Source of the DNA: JBFHIZ01 sp963666475
Lineage (GTDB): Bacteria > Bacillota > Clostridia > Lachnospirales > Lachnospiraceae
Direction: 5' to 3'
NCBI GenBank assembly: GCA_963666475.2
Contig: CAXXJM010000001.1
Coordinates: forward strand, 2,158,576-2,222,575
Length of the DNA: 64,000 nt
Shown: piece by piece, positions 60,364-64,000 of the stretch
How the letters are laid out: every line of letters begins with the position of its first letter
How positions within the stretch are numbered: position 1 is the first letter of the stretch
The notes under the pieces: model-generated
Database searches by the model: none
Seen by the model: only the letters and a program-made list of their open reading frames with translations
Told to the model about the DNA's origin: nothing
Program-made: the position numbers and the translations under genes

Positions 60364-60530
60364 TGGAAGCATTACAAGAACAGCTGGAACAGGAGAAGAA
60401 TAACTGTAAAGATTGTGAAGACCGGGAGCATAGCGAGATGTGCAACTGCTGTGGAACTGGTGGAATCATCACAGATCTAGAATTGGAAATATCGGAATGC
60501 ACGAATATGGAGGATGAAAAATGCAAATAA
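60354..60530 (+). CDS. Small cysteine-rich protein
   Basis: A 58-residue protein starting at ATG 60354 behind GGAGGAAGAG and overlapping the previous stop. It has a DnaJ-like cysteine pattern (NCKDCEDREH, MCNCCGTGG) that may hold zinc, then an acidic tail. It overlaps the next gene by 10 bases. The function is unknown. Confidence 0.65.
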   Translation: MSIMEALQEQLEQEKNNCKDCEDREHSEMCNCCGTGGIITDLELEISECTNMEDEKCK

Positions 60531-60880
60531 CTGGAGAATGCATGTACTGTGGCCAGATGGTTACAGTATCCGTTGACGAAAATTCAACAAATGAGGATGT
60601 CAGAAAAGAAGCCACCTTTAATTGTAGTTGTGAAAAAGCAAAGGATTACACAAAAAAACAAAAATCCATTGAAAAAGTGAAAAACAAGATAGAAGAGATC
60701 TTTCCGGCGCATGAAGATATTCAAATGATCCTAAATCATTCAGTAGAATCTATACTTCGAGGAATGGTTGAAAAAGTCACCATCAGCCAAGGAACGACCA
60801 AAGCGGTTCTTTCAATTAATGGAAAAGGAGAGATCAAAGTCGAAAAGACAAGAACGTTGAAGGAGGGTCAAACGATTTGA
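60521..60880 (+). CDS. Zinc-ribbon phage-type protein
   Basis: A 119-residue protein with an N-terminal zinc ribbon (CMYCGQMV ... FNCSCEKA), a coiled-coil-like helix and a C-terminal beta segment (VEKVTISQGTTKAVLSI). It overlaps both neighbours, 10 bases on one side and 4 on the other. Similar proteins accompany phage replication genes, but no activity is known. Confidence 0.65.
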   Translation: MQITGECMYCGQMVTVSVDENSTNEDVRKEATFNCSCEKAKDYTKKQKSIEKVKNKIEEIFPAHEDIQMILNHSVESILRGMVEKVTISQGTTKAVLSINGKGEIKVEKTRTLKEGQTI

Positions 60881-61188
60881 AGTCGATTATTCAGCAGGAT
60901 TCCGGAGAATGTTTGCTCTGCACAATGGAAGGCAATTATGAATACCATGAAATACTTGAGGAGCATCATCCATTTGGAGGTAGAGCAAACAGAAAAATTT
61001 CGGATAAGTTTGGGCTTAAAGGAAACCTATGCTTGAAACATCATCGAGGTGACATCAACGGAAATAAAGAGGCAGTGCATCACAATAGAGAAAACGATCT
61101 AAAGTTGAAACGTTATTTTCAAGAGATCTTTGAGAAGACGCATACCAGAGAAGAGTTCCGAAGCATCTTCGGGAAAAGCTGGTTATAG
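60877..61188 (+). CDS. HNH-like (His-Me finger) phage protein
   Basis: A 103-residue protein starting with TTG 60877 behind GGAGGG. It has C12 and C15 (ECLLC), EEHHPFGGRANRK with the HNH-type His pair, then LCLKHHRGD. This is the pattern of a small phage HNH/DUF968-like nuclease. The metal-binding histidines and cysteines are intact. It could act in recombination or DNA processing. It overlaps the preceding stop by 4 bases. Confidence 0.78.
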   Translation: MKSIIQQDSGECLLCTMEGNYEYHEILEEHHPFGGRANRKISDKFGLKGNLCLKHHRGDINGNKEAVHHNRENDLKLKRYFQEIFEKTHTREEFRSIFGKSWL

Positions 61189-61200
61189 GAGGGAACGAAT

Positions 61201-61539
61201 ATGTTTACAGGATTAAGAGATAAAAATGGAAGGCCCATCACAGTGGGAGATAAAACACGGCTGATTTTGCCAACTGGAGAAGAACGGTTATTTGATGTTT
61301 GTTTTAAGACAGTAAAGCGAACAGTTAAATGTCATCCTGATTTTTATGATCTATACGCAGAAGTTGAAATCACGGGAGTTGTATTTTGTTGGGATGGTTA
61401 TGATTTATTTCCTTGTGTAGATAAAGATGGAGTGTCGGATGTAACAAAAATGGAAGTGATCCAAAAAACTCAAGAAGAGAAAGACTATGAAGATGAACAA
61501 AGATTTTTAGATAACATGAGTGATTATGGATATTACTAG
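61201..61539 (+). CDS. YopX-like protein
   Basis: A 112-residue protein starting MFTGLRDKNGRPITVGDKT. This resembles the TGLKDKNGKEIYEGD core of YopX-family phage proteins, though the usual N-terminal part is missing. The C-terminus is acidic. The role of YopX proteins is unknown. GGAGG precedes ATG 61201. Confidence 0.65.
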   Translation: MFTGLRDKNGRPITVGDKTRLILPTGEERLFDVCFKTVKRTVKCHPDFYDLYAEVEITGVVFCWDGYDLFPCVDKDGVSDVTKMEVIQKTQEEKDYEDEQRFLDNMSDYGYY

Positions 61540-61620
61540 AATAACGGTTGAAACACCTTAAGAAACCAAGTACACGCTAATTCATAATATGTCACAGTAT
61601 TATAAGCCATGATTGTAAAT

Positions 61621-61645
61621 CCGGGAAGATTGGTCTCTTCCCGGG
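61621..61645. other. Hairpin upstream of the 61661 gene
   Basis: CCGGGAAGA pairs with TCTTCCCGG. No T-run follows; it sits just before AGAAAGGAAC and the next start, so it may affect translation or RNA stability. Confidence 0.5.
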
Positions 61646-61660
61646 TAGAAAGGAACTAAC

Positions 61661-62404
61661 ATGAATTTGGAACAAGTAATTCAGGAAACAATAGAGAAGA
61701 AATTACAGGAAGGAATAATTGAGAAAGCAATCGGAGAAAGCATTGAAAAAGCAGTGAATGCTGTGTTTGAAAATATGTGCGGATATGGTGGTGAAATAAG
61801 AAAAACAATAAAAGAGAAAGTGGAGAGCGTAATGATTCCATATCTTGAAAATCACGACTATAGCGAATATATCTTGAAACTGGATACGGTATTATCAGAC
61901 GTCCTCACGAGAGTAACATCGGACAATCGGAAGATACTAACCAACTTTGCAACATTAATGCCTGTGGCGAAACTAGAAAATGTTTCAGTAGAAGATATTT
62001 TTGAAAAATGGAAAGAATATGTTGCGGATCATCTGGAAAGAGATAATTTGGAAGTTTGCTTTGATGATGAGTACTCATATTATCCGGTAGAAGTAACCTG
62101 TAGGTTAGAAGACGATACAATTCGTAATTGGTCAAGTTTTAAATACAAAAAAATTGTTATGGAGTGCGAGGCACAAAAAGATCTTAATGTAACGTTAGAA
62201 TTGTCACGGTTTGGGAATAAAGAAAATTGGAATGTAAGAGGAATTGGTGAAGTCACATACCAATCCTTGAGATTATTAAATTCATTCGAAGTATTTGTTC
62301 TAAGTCTTCAGCAAGCATATACACCAATTGAAATCGAAGATGAATATCAAGAAATAGAAGGAGAGGTTGATCCAAAACTTGAACCTGAGTGCACAGTAGA
62401 ATAA
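61661..62404 (+). CDS. Hypothetical phage-type protein
   Basis: A 247-residue protein. The N-terminal third is amphipathic helix (EQVIQETIEKKLQEGIIEKA), followed by an alpha/beta part with a Tyr-rich DDEYSYYPVEV segment. The C-terminal 20 residues are acidic. It is not recognised. GGAAC is the only ribosome site near ATG 61661. It is preceded by a hairpin and a gap of about 120 bases without a gene. Confidence 0.6.
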   Translation: MNLEQVIQETIEKKLQEGIIEKAIGESIEKAVNAVFENMCGYGGEIRKTIKEKVESVMIPYLENHDYSEYILKLDTVLSDVLTRVTSDNRKILTNFATLMPVAKLENVSVEDIFEKWKEYVADHLERDNLEVCFDDEYSYYPVEVTCRLEDDTIRNWSSFKYKKIVMECEAQKDLNVTLELSRFGNKENWNVRGIGEVTYQSLRLLNSFEVFVLSLQQAYTPIEIEDEYQEIEGEVDPKLEPECTVE

Positions 62405-62455
62405 ATGGCAGCAGTATTGAAGTCCAGGAGCGATACTCCTGGAAGAAAGGAAATA

Positions 62456-63034
62456 ATGAGTAAAATACTTGATTATAAATTAATCTCAGATTCAGTAAAA
62501 GATATGACCGCCACTCAAATGGCACACAATCAGTTCTTCATAAAAGACGGAGAAGCGTGGTATCGAGACTTTGAAAGAGAAATTTCATGCAGGAATCTTG
62601 CAAGAGAAATTGCGGTAAAAATGAGAATATGGAAAAGCATCGAGGAGTATGGAGAAGATGCAGATACTGAATTGATCGATGATGAAATATTTGACGAAAC
62701 AATGATGGACTCTCTGTTTTATGCAACAGAACGTCCGGAAGGGATTCTATCCATGTATTACACAGCAATGTGGGGAATGGCAGAAGTGAGAGAGTGGTAT
62801 AAAGAATCACTGCAAGATCCATGGATAGTATTTGAAATGGATAGCAACGATATACTGGTGAATAAGATGCCAGAAGATGAACAGGACGTAATTGTGACTG
62901 ACGGAAAGAATGTATGGTGCGATACTTTTATGAGAGATGGATGGGAATGTTATTTTGATAGTGGATATGAAATAATCAATGAAATAAAAGCATGGCAACC
63001 ATTACCTGCACCATACAAGAATGGAGATCAATAA
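62456..63034 (+). CDS. DUF551-like phage protein
   Basis: A 192-residue protein beginning MSKILDYKLISDSVKD. ATG 62456 lies behind AAAGGAAAT; a longer frame from 62405 crosses a small hairpin (TCCAGGAG/CTCCTGGA). The C-terminus (VWCDTFMRDGWECY ... EIKAWQPLPAPYK) has the WxPLPxPY ending typical of DUF551 phage proteins. The first two thirds is acidic and helical. The function is unknown. It is joined to the next gene by ATG overlap. Confidence 0.68.
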   Translation: MSKILDYKLISDSVKDMTATQMAHNQFFIKDGEAWYRDFEREISCRNLAREIAVKMRIWKSIEEYGEDADTELIDDEIFDETMMDSLFYATERPEGILSMYYTAMWGMAEVREWYKESLQDPWIVFEMDSNDILVNKMPEDEQDVIVTDGKNVWCDTFMRDGWECYFDSGYEIINEIKAWQPLPAPYKNGDQ

Positions 63035-63456
63035 TGAGTAGATTTACATTTAAGAACCCAGACGGATCCTGGGGGTTAGTGAACGGAAACGTAAGCGAGG
63101 TACCATATGAATTATATGGAGCCATGTATAAATTAAAAGATTATGAAGAGACCGGACTGAACCCGGAAGAAGTAGAAGAACTGATAAAGAAAAGCAATAC
63201 ACATGGGAAAAGGATAAATTGTTTCGTAAATGGGAAGTTAACAGGGGACAGTTGTTTCGGCTGCGATATCATAGCGTATGAATGCGATCTGTGCAGATTC
63301 GTTGTCGGGGAACCTCCTGAATACGACGAGAAACATCCTGAGCTGCAAGATGAAACTTGTCCAGATTGCAATACTGCATTAAGAGATGAAGATGGAGTAG
63401 CAGGTGCTTATTGTCCAGGTTGTGGCATGAAGATCATATGGCCAGATAATAAATAA
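63034..63456 (+). CDS. Zinc-binding phage-type protein
   Basis: A 140-residue protein with cysteine pairs in two places: CFGCDIIAYECDLC (about 73-86) and CPDC ... YCPGCGMKI (about 110-132), the second a zinc ribbon ending. The N-terminus (RFTFKNPDGSWGLVNGN and LKDYEETGLNPEEVEEL) is common to phage proteins of Firmicutes. ATG 63034 overlaps the preceding stop by one base (TAATG). Confidence 0.68.
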   Translation: MSRFTFKNPDGSWGLVNGNVSEVPYELYGAMYKLKDYEETGLNPEEVEELIKKSNTHGKRINCFVNGKLTGDSCFGCDIIAYECDLCRFVVGEPPEYDEKHPELQDETCPDCNTALRDEDGVAGAYCPGCGMKIIWPDNK

Positions 63457-63488
63457 CAAGTGGAAGCAGTACTGTAGGAGGTGAGTAA

Positions 63489-64000
63489 ATGCCAGTTATG
63501 AATTATACAACAACGATACCAACATATAGATCCGTCGCGGAAGTAGAACATGAGCTGATCTTACACGGAGTAACATCGATCAAAAAGGATTATGAAGACG
63601 GAAAGATCTCAGGATTGTACTTCTTGATCAAGATCGGAGAAAACGAAGTGCCGGTAAAACTTCCGGTTCAGATCACAGAAGTATTTGAGGCTTTGAAGAG
63701 AGAAAAGAAGGCACATCCCAAGAAACAGATCAAATGCACCATGGAGCAGGCTGAAATGGTAGCATGGAGGATCCTGAAAGACTGGATCGAAGTACAGATG
63801 CAGATGGTCGACTTTAAGCAAATGAAAATGGAACAGATCTTTCTTCCACAGATTCAGGACCGGACCGGACAGACAGTATTCGAAAAAATGCGAGACAGCG
63901 AGTATTTAAAGCAAACACAATTTCTTAGTCAATATGGAATCGGCGAAGAGAGACTTATGCAATTAATAGAGGATTTTGCCAACACTATAATTAATGGATG
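63489..64000 (+). CDS. Hypothetical element protein (3' end outside window)
   Basis: An open frame from ATG 63489 behind AGGAGGTGAG runs to the window end (170 codons) without a stop. It begins MPVMNYTTTIPTYRSVAEVE and is helical in its later part, with the segment MEQAEMVAWRILKDWIEVQ. It shows the small-protein pattern of phage genes that modify or measure DNA, but no motif is recognised. It shows that the early operon continues past 64 kb. Confidence 0.75.
   Translation, partial: MPVMNYTTTIPTYRSVAEVEHELILHGVTSIKKDYEDGKISGLYFLIKIGENEVPVKLPVQITEVFEALKREKKAHPKKQIKCTMEQAEMVAWRILKDWIEVQMQMVDFKQMKMEQIFLPQIQDRTGQTVFEKMRDSEYLKQTQFLSQYGIGEERLMQLIEDFANTIING

Noticed and set aside
49640..64000. Confident label as a complete prophage
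   Set aside because: No terminase, portal, capsid, tail or lysis gene is seen in the window, and HUH and PcfJ genes also fit an ICE or phage-plasmid.

Overview
The window is low-GC, mostly plus-strand Gram-positive chromosome. Gene content and order point to an anaerobic Clostridia, most likely Lachnospiraceae: a T-box-controlled prolyl-tRNA synthetase, acetate kinase, anaerobic ribonucleotide reductase NrdD/NrdG, class II GalT, DUF5685, VanW and many small zinc-ribbon proteins. No oxygen-respiration genes are seen. The assignment rests on recognised families, not on a database search.

Layout. 1-2.2 kb: end of a two-component system, an S66 carboxypeptidase and a DUF1648 membrane protein. 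2.3-8.9 kb: T-box and proS, ackA, cca, a PEGA lipoprotein and mazG. 9.0-13.8 kb: hup, rqcP, divIC, tilS, hpt and ftsH, which is the conserved yab-ftsH neighbourhood of Firmicutes but without its sporulation genes yabP, yabQ and spoIIE. 14-19 kb: a GH13 glycosidase, tRNA-Tyr and tRNA-Leu, a five-copy 109-bp hairpin array, aroA and a Dabb protein. 19.2-25.3 kb: an FAD protein, an SbcD/SbcC-like pair and a PadR-DUF2812 module. 25.4-28.5 kb: three tRNAs and nrdDG behind two NrdR boxes. 28.7-31.4 kb: a flavodoxin and a little-known DUF5685/J-domain cluster. 31.4-41.0 kb: galKT, nth, a DEDDh exonuclease, VanW, a PurM-like protein, an Lrp regulator, an aminotransferase and trmL. 41.0-49.6 kb: a second two-component system, mutS2, a catalytically degenerate HtrA-like protein, yhaM and rlmD.

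From about 49.64 kb to the end lies an integrated element, entered at its left end. It holds a tyrosine integrase, an ImmA/IrrE protein, a CI-like repressor and a divergent Cro-like regulator around a well-preserved genetic switch: a consensus promoter plus repeated TTTC-N9-GAAA operators. A long plus-strand early operon of small genes follows: zinc-ribbon/HTH, HUH replication initiator, degenerate RNase H, PcfK/AcrIIA9-like, DUF7666, PcfJ, HNH, YopX-like, DUF551-like. Structural and packaging genes, if it is a phage, and the right attachment site must lie beyond 64 kb. Prophage, phage-plasmid and ICE all remain possible.

The best leads are the switch, a candidate sRNA between integrase and immA, the HUH/RNase H-like/PcfK-like/PcfJ cassette with its possible anti-CRISPR relative, the hairpin array behind tRNA-Leu, the dead HtrA-like protein, and the missing sporulation genes.
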